Source of the DNA: Chryseobacterium sp. Leaf404 | Lineage (GTDB): Bacteria > Bacteroidota > Bacteroidia > Flavobacteriales > Weeksellaceae | Assembly: GCF_001424145.1 (NCBI RefSeq) | Contig: NZ_LMQM01000010.1 | Span: 196,833-260,832 of the forward strand | DNA: 64,000 nucleotides | Direction: 5' to 3' | Part shown: positions 8,589-16,643 of the stretch, piece by piece | How the letters are laid out: every line of letters begins with the position of its first letter | Numbering within the stretch: position 1 is the stretch's first letter | The notes under the pieces: generated by a model | What the model saw: the letters and a program-made list of their open reading frames with translations, nothing else | What the model was told of the DNA's origin: nothing | The model's database searches: none | Translations under genes and position numbers: made by a program

Positions 8589-9749
8589 TTATTCAATGAT
8601 AATTTTCCTGGATGTTGTTCCCCCATTGAAACTGATGGTACAGACGTAATTGCCTGAACTTATTCCTGAAACATTTACTTCATTCTGATTTTCAGATTTT
8701 AAAACAGATTTTCCGCTCACATCTGTAATTTCAACTTTAAAGTTTTTTACCGAAGAAGGTGTGTCAATGTATAAAATATCTTTTACCGGATTGGGATATA
8801 TTTTAATCTGATCTGTATTTTTCTGAGTTTCATTCACAGATAAAGTTGTAGTGGCAACAGCAAAATGCTGCAAAGCTCCTACAGCAGCTTTTCCCACTTT
8901 AAAAACATACACGGGATCTACATTCGCAAAAGTGTCATTGGGTGTATGCTGATTTCCGCTTACAGGCGTTTCGTAAAAACCGGTAATGATATCGCCTTTG
9001 TTTTCAAAAGGAACATAATCTGATGCAAAAGCATTAGACATATTCACCAGAAGAGGCGAGTAGAGTGTAGTACAGTTGGCCAGTTGCTGGGTCATTGCGA
9101 GAGATGCTGCGTTATTGCCGGTCTGTCCGCTCTGGTCGCTCTCACACGTGATTGTTGTATTGGGATTTCCTATTTTACCTCCCACCTGATCGATATTAAA
9201 AACCACTTTCAGGGTCAGCTGACGCACGTTGTTATTAAAAACCACATTGTTCACATAATGATTGCTGCCCAAAAGACCTTGCTCTTCCCCGGAGAAGTGA
9301 ATAAATTTAATCGAATATTCGGTGGGTACATCCTTCAGAATTCTCGCTGCTTCCAGCAGAATAGATGTTCCGCTCCCGTTGTCGCTTACCCCCGGACTGT
9401 TGATTGTGTCATAATGTCCGCAGATAATCACGTAAATATTAGGGTAAACTGTACCTGTTTTTGTAACGATTAAATTGTTGGATGTACTGCTTCCTGATGT
9501 GAAAGTATCTTCCGTCATATCACTAATTGTGTATCCGTAAGAAAGATACTGGTTTTTCAGCCAGGCCAGTGTATTGTTATTGGCCACAGATCCTGTAGTT
9601 TTAACTCCAAAATTAGAGAATGACTGCAGTAGACTGGTGATATTGGTTTGGGTAACCATATTTGCTCTATCCTGGTAGGCCTGTATAAAGGTCTGCCCGG
9701 AAGCCAGGCTTACAATTGCTAATGATAATACTGAGAGTGCTTTTTTCAC
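8589..9749 (-). CDS. M28 family zinc aminopeptidase with T9SS C-terminal sorting domain
   Basis: Secreted paralog of the 7629 peptidase with the same metal-site motifs: GHYDT, SDNGSGTS, FSGEEQGLLGS, NIDQVGG and QHTPNDTF. The last ~75 residues form a type A T9SS sorting domain, beginning IKIYPNPVKDILYI and ending GGTTSRKIIIE, so export to the surface is expected. The frame extends to a TTG at 9797, but that codon lies in the ribosomal-operon terminator. GTG at 9749 directly precedes KKALSVLSLAIVSLASG, a good signal peptide, and gives 386 aa. No ATG is available, so the start is uncertain. Confidence 0.88.
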   Translation of the reverse strand: MKKALSVLSLAIVSLASGQTFIQAYQDRANMVTQTNITSLLQSFSNFGVKTTGSVANNNTLAWLKNQYLSYGYTISDMTEDTFTSGSSTSNNLIVTKTGTVYPNIYVIICGHYDTINSPGVSDNGSGTSILLEAARILKDVPTEYSIKFIHFSGEEQGLLGSNHYVNNVVFNNNVRQLTLKVVFNIDQVGGKIGNPNTTITCESDQSGQTGNNAASLAMTQQLANCTTLYSPLLVNMSNAFASDYVPFENKGDIITGFYETPVSGNQHTPNDTFANVDPVYVFKVGKAAVGALQHFAVATTTLSVNETQKNTDQIKIYPNPVKDILYIDTPSSVKNFKVEITDVSGKSVLKSENQNEVNVSGISSGNYVCTISFNGGTTSRKIIIE

Positions 9750-9780
9750 TTTAAATTTTATTACTGTAGACAAATTTAGA

Positions 9781-9816
9781 TAATAAAAAAATCCCAAGCA
9801 AAAAACCCGGGATTTT
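9781..9816 (-). terminator. Terminator of the infC-rpmI-rplT operon
   Basis: On the minus strand an 8-bp stem (AAAATCCC / GGGATTTT) with a 13-base loop is followed by a T run, starting 24 bases after the rplT stop. It also marks the upstream boundary of the M28 peptidase gene at 8589. Confidence 0.75.
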
Positions 9817-9840
9817 ATATTGATAACAAAATAGTTTAAA

Positions 9841-10185
9841 TTATTTTACTTGATCTACAACAGCTTTGAAAGCCTCAGGATGATTCATTGCAAGATCTGC
9901 AAGAACTTTTCTGTTTAGCTCGATGTTGTTCTTTTTAAGAGCTCCCATAAACTGAGAGTAAGACATTCCGTGCTCTCTGGCTCCCGCGTTGATACGAGTG
10001 ATCCAAAGAGATCTGAAGTTTCTTTTCTTCTCTTTTCTACCACGGTAAGCATAAGACATTGCTTTTTCTACCGCGTTTTTAGCTACGGTCCAAACGTTTT
10101 TTCTTCTACCGAAAAAACCTTTAGCCAGCTTTAATACTTTTTTTCTGCGAGCTCTTGAAGCTACGGCATTTACTGATCTAGGCAT
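9841..10185 (-). CDS. rplT: 50S ribosomal protein L20
   Basis: Large-subunit assembly protein. The basic N terminus [20 protein letters not shown] and the core [10 protein letters not shown] and [18 protein letters not shown] are diagnostic. Length 114 aa is normal. It is third in the thrS-infC-rpmI-rplT cluster, read on the minus strand, with 119 bases after rpmI. In other bacteria L20 represses its own operon through the mRNA leader. I could not recognise a clear L20-binding pseudoknot here, although the rpmI-rplT gap contains a CAGCGCTG palindrome. Confidence 0.97.
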   Translation of the reverse strand: MPRSVNAVASRARRKKVLKLAKGFFGRRKNVWTVAKNAVEKAMSYAYRGRKEKKRNFRSLWITRINAGAREHGMSYSQFMGALKKNNIELNRKVLADLAMNHPEAFKAVVDQVK

Positions 10186-10304
10186 AATGTAATTGTTTTT
10201 TTGAATTCAGCGCTGCTTGTTTCATCAGACTTTGGAGCTGCAATTCAGGGTTAAATTGTTGAATTTGTTTGAATTCTTATAAACCGAATTAGGATTTATA
10301 AAAA

Positions 10305-10502
10305 CTACTTAATTGCTAATTGACGCTTAACGCTTTTTTCGTCCACTTTCGCTACATAAGAAGTAGTAGTAAGATTTCTCTTCTGCTTCGTTTCTTTCTT
10401 AGTCAAAATGTGGCTTTTGTAAGCATTTTTTCTTTTGATCTTACCAGAACCAGTAAGAGCAAAACGCTTCTTAGCACCTGATTTCGTTTTTAATTTTGGC
10501 AT
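10305..10502 (-). CDS. rpmI: 50S ribosomal protein L35
   Basis: A 65-aa basic ribosomal protein with the family start [20 protein letters not shown] and the later [15 protein letters not shown]. It lies between infC (370 bases upstream on the minus strand) and rplT. The long infC-rpmI gap is filled by a GC-rich repeat element, which is unusual for this operon. Confidence 0.97.
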   Translation of the reverse strand: MPKLKTKSGAKKRFALTGSGKIKRKNAYKSHILTKKETKQKRNLTTTSYVAKVDEKSVKRQLAIK

Positions 10503-10872
10503 TGTTCTGCTTTTTTATGTTTTGTCATCAATATCTTTTAATCTACCAATGAATCAGTTTACCAGTTTACCAATATTGTTACATTGATACATTGTTAAAT
10601 TGTTACATTGATTTTGGACGTGCCCCTCAGTCATTCATTCCGCTTCGCTGCATTCACTCCTTCGGGTCGGGCTATCCATTACAAGTCCTCGCGCCTCTGC
10701 ATTTCCCGTCGCCTGCTGTGGGCTTTTCATTACTATCCCTCACGCGTTGAAATGGTGTGCAAAATTACGAAAAATAATAATACGAAAAGAGACTTTCAAT
10801 GAAAATCTCTCCCGTTATGCATAGTTTTAAAATCTGAAAAACAAAAATTCAGACTAAAACTGTAAATTCTGT
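10503..10872 (-). other. infC-rpmI intergenic region with AT-repeat stretch and GC-rich element
   Basis: The 370 bases hold no credible gene. Around 10545-10612 the plus strand is a run of short related words (TTACCAGTTTACC, then TTGTTACATTGATACATTG and TTGTTACATTG). At 10618-10765 it switches to much GC-richer sequence with internal tandem similarity: GGGCTATCCATTACAAG at 10669 and GGGCTTTTCATTACTATC at 10720 are diverged copies, each followed by a CCTC..CGCG / CCTCACGCG tail. The part next to infC (10766-10872) returns to AT-rich sequence. If the operon is transcribed through, all this becomes leader RNA for L35/L20. Confidence 0.6.
10618..10765. repeat. GC-rich intergenic repeat-like element
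   Basis: About 150 bases of clearly higher GC than any neighbouring intergenic sequence, built from two related half-units (10669-10693 and 10720-10746) and a preceding imperfect duplication (CATTCATTCCGCTTCG / CATTCACTCCTTCGG at 10633-10664). It has no protein homology that I can see; the 64-codon frame across it is of biased, unlikely composition. It resembles dispersed intergenic elements of flavobacterial genomes, but copy number cannot be judged from one window. Confidence 0.5.
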
Positions 10873-11433
10873 TTATTTCGCAGGCTTTTTAGGGCTCATC
10901 ATCATGATCATTCTTTTTCCTTCAAGTTTAGGAAGCTGATCTACTTTTCCCACGTGCTCCAGTTCCTGAGCAAGTTTCAGAAGTAAAATTTCTCCCTGAT
11001 CTTTAAAGATAATAGAACGGCCTTTAAAAAACACGTAGGTTTTCAGTTTAGAACCTTCCTCTAGAAACTTTTCAGCGTGTTTTTTCTTAAACTCATAATC
11101 GTGCTCGTCAGTCTGAGGCCCGAAGCGGATCTCCTTTACAACCACTTTTATCTGCTTAGCTTTCAGTTCCTTTTGTTTTTTCTTTTGCTCATAAAGGAAT
11201 TTTTTATATTCCAGTATTCTTGCAATAAACGGTTCTGCCTTATCAGAAATTACTACCAAATCCAGATCCTGCTCAGCGGCAATCTGTCTTGCTTTATCGA
11301 TAGGATAAATTCCCGGCTCTACGTTATCGCCCACCAAACGAAGCTCTCTCACACGAATTTTATCGTTGATCAAGTGTAAGTCCTCCTGTACAGGACGTCT
11401 TTGTGGGCCCCTGTTGTTAAATCTTTGTGCTAT
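10873..11433 (-). CDS. infC: Translation initiation factor IF-3, probable AUA start
   Basis: Binds the 30S subunit and proofreads initiator tRNA and start codons. The body is unmistakable: [20 protein letters not shown], then [19 protein letters not shown], and a C-terminal domain ending [14 protein letters not shown]. There is no ATG, GTG or other plausible start at the right place. The only standard-like codon, TTG at 11373, would begin immediately before INDK and remove the usual basic N-terminal arm. The open frame continues upstream through [20 protein letters not shown] to an ATA at 11433-11431, with a stop four codons before it. ATA would give 186 aa, close to the 180 aa of E. coli IF-3, whose gene starts at AUU. 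A conservative annotation would begin at 11373 (166 aa). Confidence 0.93.
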   Translation of the reverse strand: MAQRFNNRGPQRRPVQEDLHLINDKIRVRELRLVGDNVEPGIYPIDKARQIAAEQDLDLVVISDKAEPFIARILEYKKFLYEQKKKQKELKAKQIKVVVKEIRFGPQTDEHDYEFKKKHAEKFLEEGSKLKTYVFFKGRSIIFKDQGEILLLKLAQELEHVGKVDQLPKLEGKRMIMMMSPKKPAK

Positions 11434-11542
11434 TGTATTATAATTTTATTGGTTAATTTTCTTTAATGCAATCAGTGATTTCTCTTCCTGACTGCTTTTT
11501 CTATTCTGAATTTGCGTTTCGCCGGTAGCCAGCAGCTGAAAG

Positions 11543-13480
11543 CTATACGCCAAATTCAAATCCTGTCTTTGACTGTTCTTTAAAGTAAGTAACGAAGTTT
11601 TCAATGCTCATCGCACCAAGATCACCTTCGCCACGTCTTCTTACAGAAATTGTGCCATCATTCTCCTCATTTTCGCCTACAACAATCATGAATGGGATCT
11701 TTTTCAACTCTGCATCACGGATTTTTTTACCCGTTTTTTCGTTTCTGTCGTCAATTAATCCGCTAATATCGTGATTTTCTAAAAGTTGTGAAACTTTTTT
11801 CGCATAATCTGTATATTTTTCACTGATCGGAAGGATAATGAACTGATCCGGGGCCAGCCACAACGGGAAATCACCAGCAGTATTCTCAATCAGAATTGCA
11901 ATAAATCTTTCCAGAGAACCAAACGGCGCCCTGTGAATCATTACCGGTCTGTGCTTTTCGCCATCGCTTCCAGTATACCAAAGATCGAATCTTTCAGGTA
12001 AATTGTAATCCACCTGAATGGTTCCCAACTGCCATTTTCTTCCTAATGCATCTTTTACCATAAAATCCAGTTTAGGACCGTAGAAAGCTGCTTCGCCGTA
12101 TTCAGTTACGGTATTCAGACCTTTTTCTGTAGCAGCAGTTACAATTGCTGTTTCTGCTTTCTCCCAGTTTTCGTCTGTACCGATGTATTTTTCTTTATTT
12201 TCAGGATCTCTTAATGAAATCTGAGCCGTAAAATCAGCAAATCCTAATGAACCGAAAACATAAAGAACCAAATCAATCGTTTTCTTAAATTCATCCATCA
12301 GCTGATCAGGAGTACAGAACAAATGCGCATCATCCTGAGTAAATCCACGAACTCTCGTTAAGCCGTGAAGTTCTCCACTTTGCTCGTATCTGTAAACAGT
12401 ACCGAATTCTGCATATCTTTTCGGCAAATCTCTGTAGCTCCATTGTGAGGTTTTGTAAATCTCACAGTGGTGTGGGCAGTTCATTGGTTTCAGCATAAAT
12501 TCTTCTCCTTCATTCGGAGTTTTGATCGGCTGAAAACTGTCTGCTCCGTATTTGTCCCAGTGACCGGAAGTTACATACAATTCTTTTGATCCGATGTGTG
12601 GCGAAATCACAAATTCGTAACCTGCCTTTTTCTGAGCAACAGAAAGGAAATTTTCCAGTTTTTTTCTCAAAGCGGCACCTTTAGGCAACCACAACGGCAA
12701 ACCCTGACCTACCTTTTCTGAGAAAGCGAAAATCCCTAATTCTTTACCTAATTTTCTGTGATCTCTTCTTTTGGCTTCCTCTAATCTTTCAAGATATTCA
12801 GTTAATTCTTTCTGTTTTGGGAAAGAAATACCGTAGACTCTTGTTAACTGAGGATTGTTTTCGTTTCCTCTCCAGTAGGCACCCGCAGCATTTAAAACTT
12901 TAAAAGCTTTTACAATTCCTGTATTCGGAATATGACCTCCACGGCAAAGATCTGTGAAGTTGTCATGTGTTACAAAAGTGATTTCTCCATCGTTAAGATT
13001 AGAGATCAGTTCAACTTTGTACGGGTTGTCTGCATACGTTTTTAATGCTTCCTCTTTAGAAACTGGGTAAAGAGAGAATGTTGATCCTTTTTTAGCGTTT
13101 TCTAAAACTTTCTTTTCAATTTTCTCAAAATCTTTATCCGTCAAAACCTCGTCACCGAAATCTACATCATAATAAAAACCGTTTTCGATGGCAGGACCAA
13201 TCGTTAACTGAGCATTGGGATAAAAATCAAGGATAGCCTGTGCCAGAAGGTGTGCAGAAGAGTGCCAGAAGGCTTTCTTACCAAGGTCATCGTTCCAGGT
13301 CAGAAGCTGTAAAGTAGAATCTGTGGTTATAGGTGTGGTTACTTCTACCTGCGTGCCGTTTACAACTGCGGAAATGGTGTTTCTAGCCAATCCCTCGCTA
13401 ATAGATTTTGCCACATCCAAAGGAGTCACTTCTCCTTCAAATTCTCTGACGCTCTGGTCTGGAAGTGTAATTTTTATCAT
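11543..13480 (-). CDS. thrS: Threonyl-tRNA synthetase
   Basis: Charges tRNA-Thr. Domains in order: TGS (residues 1 to about 62, [19 protein letters not shown]), editing domain with [11 protein letters not shown], class II catalytic core with [34 protein letters not shown] and [19 protein letters not shown], then the anticodon-binding domain from about residue 545. Length 645 aa is standard. It is followed by infC 109 bases downstream on the same strand, the common thrS-infC-rpmI-rplT order. Confidence 0.98.
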   Translation of the reverse strand: MIKITLPDQSVREFEGEVTPLDVAKSISEGLARNTISAVVNGTQVEVTTPITTDSTLQLLTWNDDLGKKAFWHSSAHLLAQAILDFYPNAQLTIGPAIENGFYYDVDFGDEVLTDKDFEKIEKKVLENAKKGSTFSLYPVSKEEALKTYADNPYKVELISNLNDGEITFVTHDNFTDLCRGGHIPNTGIVKAFKVLNAAGAYWRGNENNPQLTRVYGISFPKQKELTEYLERLEEAKRRDHRKLGKELGIFAFSEKVGQGLPLWLPKGAALRKKLENFLSVAQKKAGYEFVISPHIGSKELYVTSGHWDKYGADSFQPIKTPNEGEEFMLKPMNCPHHCEIYKTSQWSYRDLPKRYAEFGTVYRYEQSGELHGLTRVRGFTQDDAHLFCTPDQLMDEFKKTIDLVLYVFGSLGFADFTAQISLRDPENKEKYIGTDENWEKAETAIVTAATEKGLNTVTEYGEAAFYGPKLDFMVKDALGRKWQLGTIQVDYNLPERFDLWYTGSDGEKHRPVMIHRAPFGSLERFIAILIENTAGDFPLWLAPDQFIILPISEKYTDYAKKVSQLLENHDISGLIDDRNEKTGKKIRDAELKKIPFMIVVGENEENDGTISVRRRGEGDLGAMSIENFVTYFKEQSKTGFEFGV

Positions 13481-13504
13481 TGTTTACTAAGAAATTTTAG
13501 GTTG

Positions 13505-13512
13505 CAAAAATA
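13505..13512 (-). promoter_or_regulatory. Probable -7 element of thrS
   Basis: On the minus strand TATTTTTG matches TAnnTTTG and lies 24 bases upstream of the thrS ATG. A TTG at the -33 side is 23 bases away, slightly longer than usual. Confidence 0.5.
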
Positions 13513-13543
13513 CGTTTTTTTTATTTAAAACCGTACAAAACCC

Positions 13544-13551
13544 TATATTTG
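13544..13551 (+). promoter_or_regulatory. Probable -7 element of the M19 dipeptidase gene
   Basis: TATATTTG matches TAnnTTTG. It lies 68 bases before the ATG, diverging from the thrS -7 box 31 bases away. No clear -33 element is seen. Confidence 0.45.
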
Positions 13552-13619
13552 AATTGAGAATTAATGTTGAAACTCAAGAGAAATCAATTTAATTAAATCA
13601 AATTTTTAAAACACAAATT

Positions 13620-14594
13620 ATGAATAACTTTAATATCGACCTGCATTGTGACCTTTTATATTATTTATTGAGAGCAGATGCCAGTCCTGACGACAAAGAA
13701 TTAGGCTGTTCTTTACCATTTCTGAAAGAAGGAAATGTGAGATTGCAGACAATGGCAATTTATGCTCCAACCGCCAAAAACAGCGCAATTTTAGGATTTA
13801 ATCAAAGTGAAATTTTTAAAAACCTCATCGGAAATTCCAATTTTTTCCATTTTAATCTTAATAATTTTGATGAACTGGAAAATAGAAATAAGGTTGGGAT
13901 TTTAGCTTCTGTAGAAAATGCATCGTCTTTTTGTGAGGAAGATTGTCATCTGGATGAAGGTTTCGAAAATTTAGAAAAAATCATTCAGAACACAAAAAAT
14001 CTATTGTATATCGGCTTAACACATCATTCTGATAATCGTTTTGGTGGAGGAAATAATTCTGAAGCTGGAATAAAATCTGACGGAAAAATATTGATTGATT
14101 ATTTAAGCGAAAAGAAAATTGCAATTGATCTCGCTCATACAAGCGATCAGTTGGCGTATGATATTCTGAATTATATTGACCAGAGAAATTATAAAATTTC
14201 ATTATTGGCGAGTCATTCAAATTTCAGATCGGTTTACAGAAACAACAGAAATCTACCTGAAGAACTGGTAAGAGAAATTGTTAACAGAAAAGGTTTAATA
14301 GGTTTAAATTTTATCAAAGATTATATTGATGTACAGAATCCGGAAAGATTGTACAAACATATTCAATATGGCGTAGATTCAAATGCAACGGATAGTTTAG
14401 CTTACGGCGGAGATTTCTTTTACGACAAAAATCATCCGGATAAATCACGTTATCCGTTTTTCTTCAAAGATTTTGAAAATGCGAAGGCTTATAATTCTAT
14501 CAATAAAAGAATCAGTGAAGAATTTTCGTCTGAAATTATGAGTAAAATAAGTCATGCAAATGCTTTAGATTTCATTAAAAGATTGTGGGCATAA
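13620..14594 (+). CDS. M19-family membrane dipeptidase-like amidohydrolase
   Basis: A zinc dipeptidase of the renal dipeptidase type. Metal-binding features are the N-terminal IDLHCD (HxD), the bridging glutamate region ILASVENASSF, LTHHSDNRFGGG, IDLAHTSDQLAYDIL and LLASHSNFRSV. At 324 aa it is near the size of bacterial M19 members. There is no signal peptide, so it is predicted cytoplasmic. It stands alone, diverging from thrS and converging on the minus-strand operon that ends at 14610. Substrates are not predictable beyond dipeptides. Confidence 0.9.
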   Translation: MNNFNIDLHCDLLYYLLRADASPDDKELGCSLPFLKEGNVRLQTMAIYAPTAKNSAILGFNQSEIFKNLIGNSNFFHFNLNNFDELENRNKVGILASVENASSFCEEDCHLDEGFENLEKIIQNTKNLLYIGLTHHSDNRFGGGNNSEAGIKSDGKILIDYLSEKKIAIDLAHTSDQLAYDILNYIDQRNYKISLLASHSNFRSVYRNNRNLPEELVREIVNRKGLIGLNFIKDYIDVQNPERLYKHIQYGVDSNATDSLAYGGDFFYDKNHPDKSRYPFFFKDFENAKAYNSINKRISEEFSSEIMSKISHANALDFIKRLWA

Positions 14595-14621
14595 AAAAAT
14601 ACTAAGCTTTCACTTAGTATT
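14594..14621 (-). terminator. Terminator overlapping the last codons of a small gene
   Basis: A 9-bp stem (AATACTAAG, 14598-14606, with CTTAGTATT, 14613-14621) and 6-base loop. On the minus strand it is followed by a T run. The upstream arm encodes the last three residues (NTK) of the 60-aa protein and the stop falls in the loop. It may also help end the converging M19 gene. Confidence 0.75.
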
Positions 14622-14792
14622 ATCTGTTTTTCCTGATTTGTTCTTTGAAGACTTCTGTACATCTTCCTTATCTACATCAGGTGGATTTTGCTTATCTGAA
14701 GATGCCGGAATATCGCGGAAATCTTCATTCTGTTTTGTGGTTTCTGCAGAATTTGCAGATTCTTTCTTTTTGTGATTTTCGTCTGTACCCAT
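14610..14792 (-). CDS. Small hydrophilic protein of unknown function
   Basis: A 60-aa, highly charged protein rich in Lys, Asp, Glu, Ser and Asn, with no hydrophobic core, probably disordered. It starts with ATG 11 bases after the DUF4230 gene and ends inside a terminator stem, so it appears to be the last cistron of a four-gene operon. I do not recognise the family. The operon position and start favour a real gene over chance. Confidence 0.6.
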   Translation of the reverse strand: MGTDENHKKKESANSAETTKQNEDFRDIPASSDKQNPPDVDKEDVQKSSKNKSGKTDNTK

Positions 14793-14803
14793 AATATTGA
14801 ATT

Positions 14804-15409
14804 TTAAAGTCTGAGATTACCCAGTTTGCCTGTCTTGTCCTCAATCTTATAGTTCAAAGCCTTTGCCAAAACAAAGATATTATTTAGATTTTCCAAAAGC
14901 TGAGTTTTGCCTTCATTGCGCAGTTTGGTCTGATCAATTGATTTTATGGCTTCAGCTTTAGCTTTTTGGGTGACACTTTTCACATCTTTTTCAGTGATTC
15001 TGTTGACGAAAGAGTCGTCCATCGATTGAATTTCCACGCTTGGTGTAATCCTGATTTCAGGGTCGGGAAGTTCGGTGATAATGACTTTTTTATTGATGGA
15101 ATCTACCTCCATTTTCATTTTATTGAGATCATAGGAAACTTGAGCATTTGTCCTGGTGTAGGTAATGATGTTGTTACTGGTCATTTCTGCACCTAAAAAC
15201 GTGTAGCTGTATTTGGTTTTCTGCATTGCCGAAGTGTTCTGTTCCATTACCACCATTTTATTCATTTTGAGAATCTGGTTGGTGATGAGATAATATTCAG
15301 AAGTTTCCTTTTTTTCGTTGGGAGCAAAGCAGGATTTAAAACTAAAAAACAGGATTACCATCAAGATAATTCCTGCTAAAAATGCGATGGGTACTTTTAA
15401 ATTTCTCAA
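14804..15409 (-). CDS. DUF4230 domain protein, membrane anchored
   Basis: A 201-aa protein with one N-terminal membrane segment (about residues 7-27, IAFLAGIILMVILFFSF) and a periplasmic DUF4230-type domain, seen in MVVMEQNTS, ATYTR-like ITYTRTNAQVSYDLNKM and VIITELPDPEIRI. The family is common in Bacteroidota and has no established function. It overlaps the thioredoxin-like gene by 4 bases (ATGA on the minus strand), which suggests coupled translation. Confidence 0.85.
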   Translation of the reverse strand: MRNLKVPIAFLAGIILMVILFFSFKSCFAPNEKKETSEYYLITNQILKMNKMVVMEQNTSAMQKTKYSYTFLGAEMTSNNIITYTRTNAQVSYDLNKMKMEVDSINKKVIITELPDPEIRITPSVEIQSMDDSFVNRITEKDVKSVTQKAKAEAIKSIDQTKLRNEGKTQLLENLNNIFVLAKALNYKIEDKTGKLGNLRL

Positions 15410-15978
15410 GACTTCGGTTTAAAAATTTCTTTCATGACAGAACTGTCATCTTTCTTTAAAATATCTACCAAATCTCTTTCGATGTATCCTGTGGTAGGCA
15501 TTTCTACAATTCTACCAATTTCCTTGCCATATTTCTGAACAATAATAGTGGGAACTTTCTGAATATTGAATAAACTTTCGTCTCCCGTAGGTGATTCTTT
15601 TTTTCTGTTTACGGCAATAATCGTGAGCTTCCCTTCAGGATACTTCAGTTCGTCCAAAATACTCATGAGTCTGGGAAAATCTCTGTGGCTGTCTTCGCAC
15701 CAGGTCCCGATAAAAACTACGAGATTATAGCTTGTTAATTTCGCTTTTTTAAGTTCTTTGATGGCGTTTTGGTCTAATGCATATTCGTCCCGCTCTTTCA
15801 CAAACCAAGTTGAATAAGGCTCTTTTAGAAACTGATCTTTCAGCTGATGTCCCAGAAGCATTTTTCCGTCATCGGTAGTTTCCACTTCTCTGTTCACGAC
15901 AACTTTTTGCGCGCTCATTTGCTCTACAGCTAAAAGCAGAGCAGAAGCAGCAAGTATTTTTGTAATTAATTTTATCAT
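15406..15978 (-). CDS. Secreted thioredoxin-like protein with CxxS motif
   Basis: A 190-aa protein with a signal peptide (about residues 1-23, ILAASALLLAVEQMSAQ) and a thioredoxin fold. FIGTWCEDSHRDFP carries the active site, but it reads C-E-D-S instead of CxxC, so it cannot form the usual active-site disulfide. The cis-proline motif KVPTIIV is present. Monothiol members may act in disulfide isomerisation, glutathionylation or binding; the role here is open. It begins two bases after the pyrophosphohydrolase gene. Confidence 0.85.
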   Translation of the reverse strand: MIKLITKILAASALLLAVEQMSAQKVVVNREVETTDDGKMLLGHQLKDQFLKEPYSTWFVKERDEYALDQNAIKELKKAKLTSYNLVVFIGTWCEDSHRDFPRLMSILDELKYPEGKLTIIAVNRKKESPTGDESLFNIQKVPTIIVQKYGKEIGRIVEMPTTGYIERDLVDILKKDDSSVMKEIFKPKS

Positions 15979-15979
15979 T

Positions 15980-16447
15980 TTATTTTTTTAAAATCTGTGA
16001 TAGGTCAGCAGGAGAGTAGTATTTGTTTTTCAAAACTTTGTGATCTGCTTTTCTGTACACATTGTATTTTTCTCCTGATTTTTCGTAGAACGATTCTACC
16101 TCTTTTTCTTTGTAAAAACCAACTGTTTCCTGTGCCTCAGCTTCATTATCGCAAGCTTTAGACATATTTGAACGCTGAACTTCATTGAAAAGTTCCACGA
16201 ATTTTTCGCCTAAGCCAAATTCCAGAACTGCACCGCTTAAAACGTATTGCAAATCACATAAAGCATCGGCAATTTCTACGATATCATTGTCTGCAATTGC
16301 CTGTTTTAGTTCGTTTAATTCTTCCAGTAAAAGTTCAACTCTGAGGTTGCAGCGGTCTGCTGATGGAATTTGTGGTGTATCTAAAATGGGTGCTTTAAAT
16401 GTTGTATGAAATTCTGCCACTTGATTTAGGCTGTCAATCTTCTCCAT
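15980..16447 (-). CDS. MazG/HisE-type nucleoside triphosphate pyrophosphohydrolase
   Basis: A 155-aa all-alpha NTP-PPase family member. The acidic Mg-binding motifs are ELLLEELNELKQA and IADALCDLQYVL, separated as in phosphoribosyl-ATP pyrophosphohydrolase-like proteins. Such enzymes hydrolyse (d)NTPs or related nucleotides to monophosphates and may clean the pool of modified nucleotides; the substrate is not predictable. It is the first gene of the four-gene minus-strand operon, with a -7 box (TATATTTG, minus strand, 16468-16475) 21 bases upstream. Confidence 0.82.
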   Translation of the reverse strand: MEKIDSLNQVAEFHTTFKAPILDTPQIPSADRCNLRVELLLEELNELKQAIADNDIVEIADALCDLQYVLSGAVLEFGLGEKFVELFNEVQRSNMSKACDNEAEAQETVGFYKEKEVESFYEKSGEKYNVYRKADHKVLKNKYYSPADLSQILKK

Positions 16448-16467
16448 GAATATTTTTAAATTTAAAG

Positions 16468-16475
16468 CAAATATA
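16468..16475 (-). promoter_or_regulatory. Probable -7 element of the NTP-PPase operon
   Basis: Minus-strand TATATTTG matches TAnnTTTG exactly and lies 21 bases before the ATG. A matching -33 element was not found. Confidence 0.5.
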
Positions 16476-16584
16476 AAAAAAAGAAAAATGAAAATCCGTA
16501 ATCATAATTTTTGACACAATGCAGACTCATGAATCTTCATCAAATTAATAATACAGAGAGCGGTTTTGCTTCCGGGGATTTCTT

Positions 16585-16615
16585 GAAAAAAGAAAACCGC
16601 CTTAAAAAAGACGGT
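16585..16615 (-). terminator. Terminator of the acyl-CoA dehydrogenase gene
   Basis: On the minus strand a 6-bp stem with one mismatch (ACCGTC / GGCGGT, arms 16610-16615 and 16596-16601) is followed by a T-rich run, about 30 bases after the stop. Confidence 0.6.
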
Positions 16616-16643
16616 CTTCAGCTATATTAATTTAAAACACAAA

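Noticed and set aside
9750..9797. Upstream TTG start of the T9SS-tailed M28 peptidase
   Set aside because: The TTG lies in the terminator of the ribosomal protein operon and would add residues before the signal peptide.
10608..10802. 64-codon plus-strand ORF in the infC-rpmI gap
   Set aside because: It crosses the GC-rich repeat, has implausible composition and no start context; it is best explained by the repeat.
15406..15978. Classical thiol-disulfide oxidoreductase (CxxC)
   Set aside because: The motif is C-E-D-S, so a standard redox thioredoxin role is not supported.
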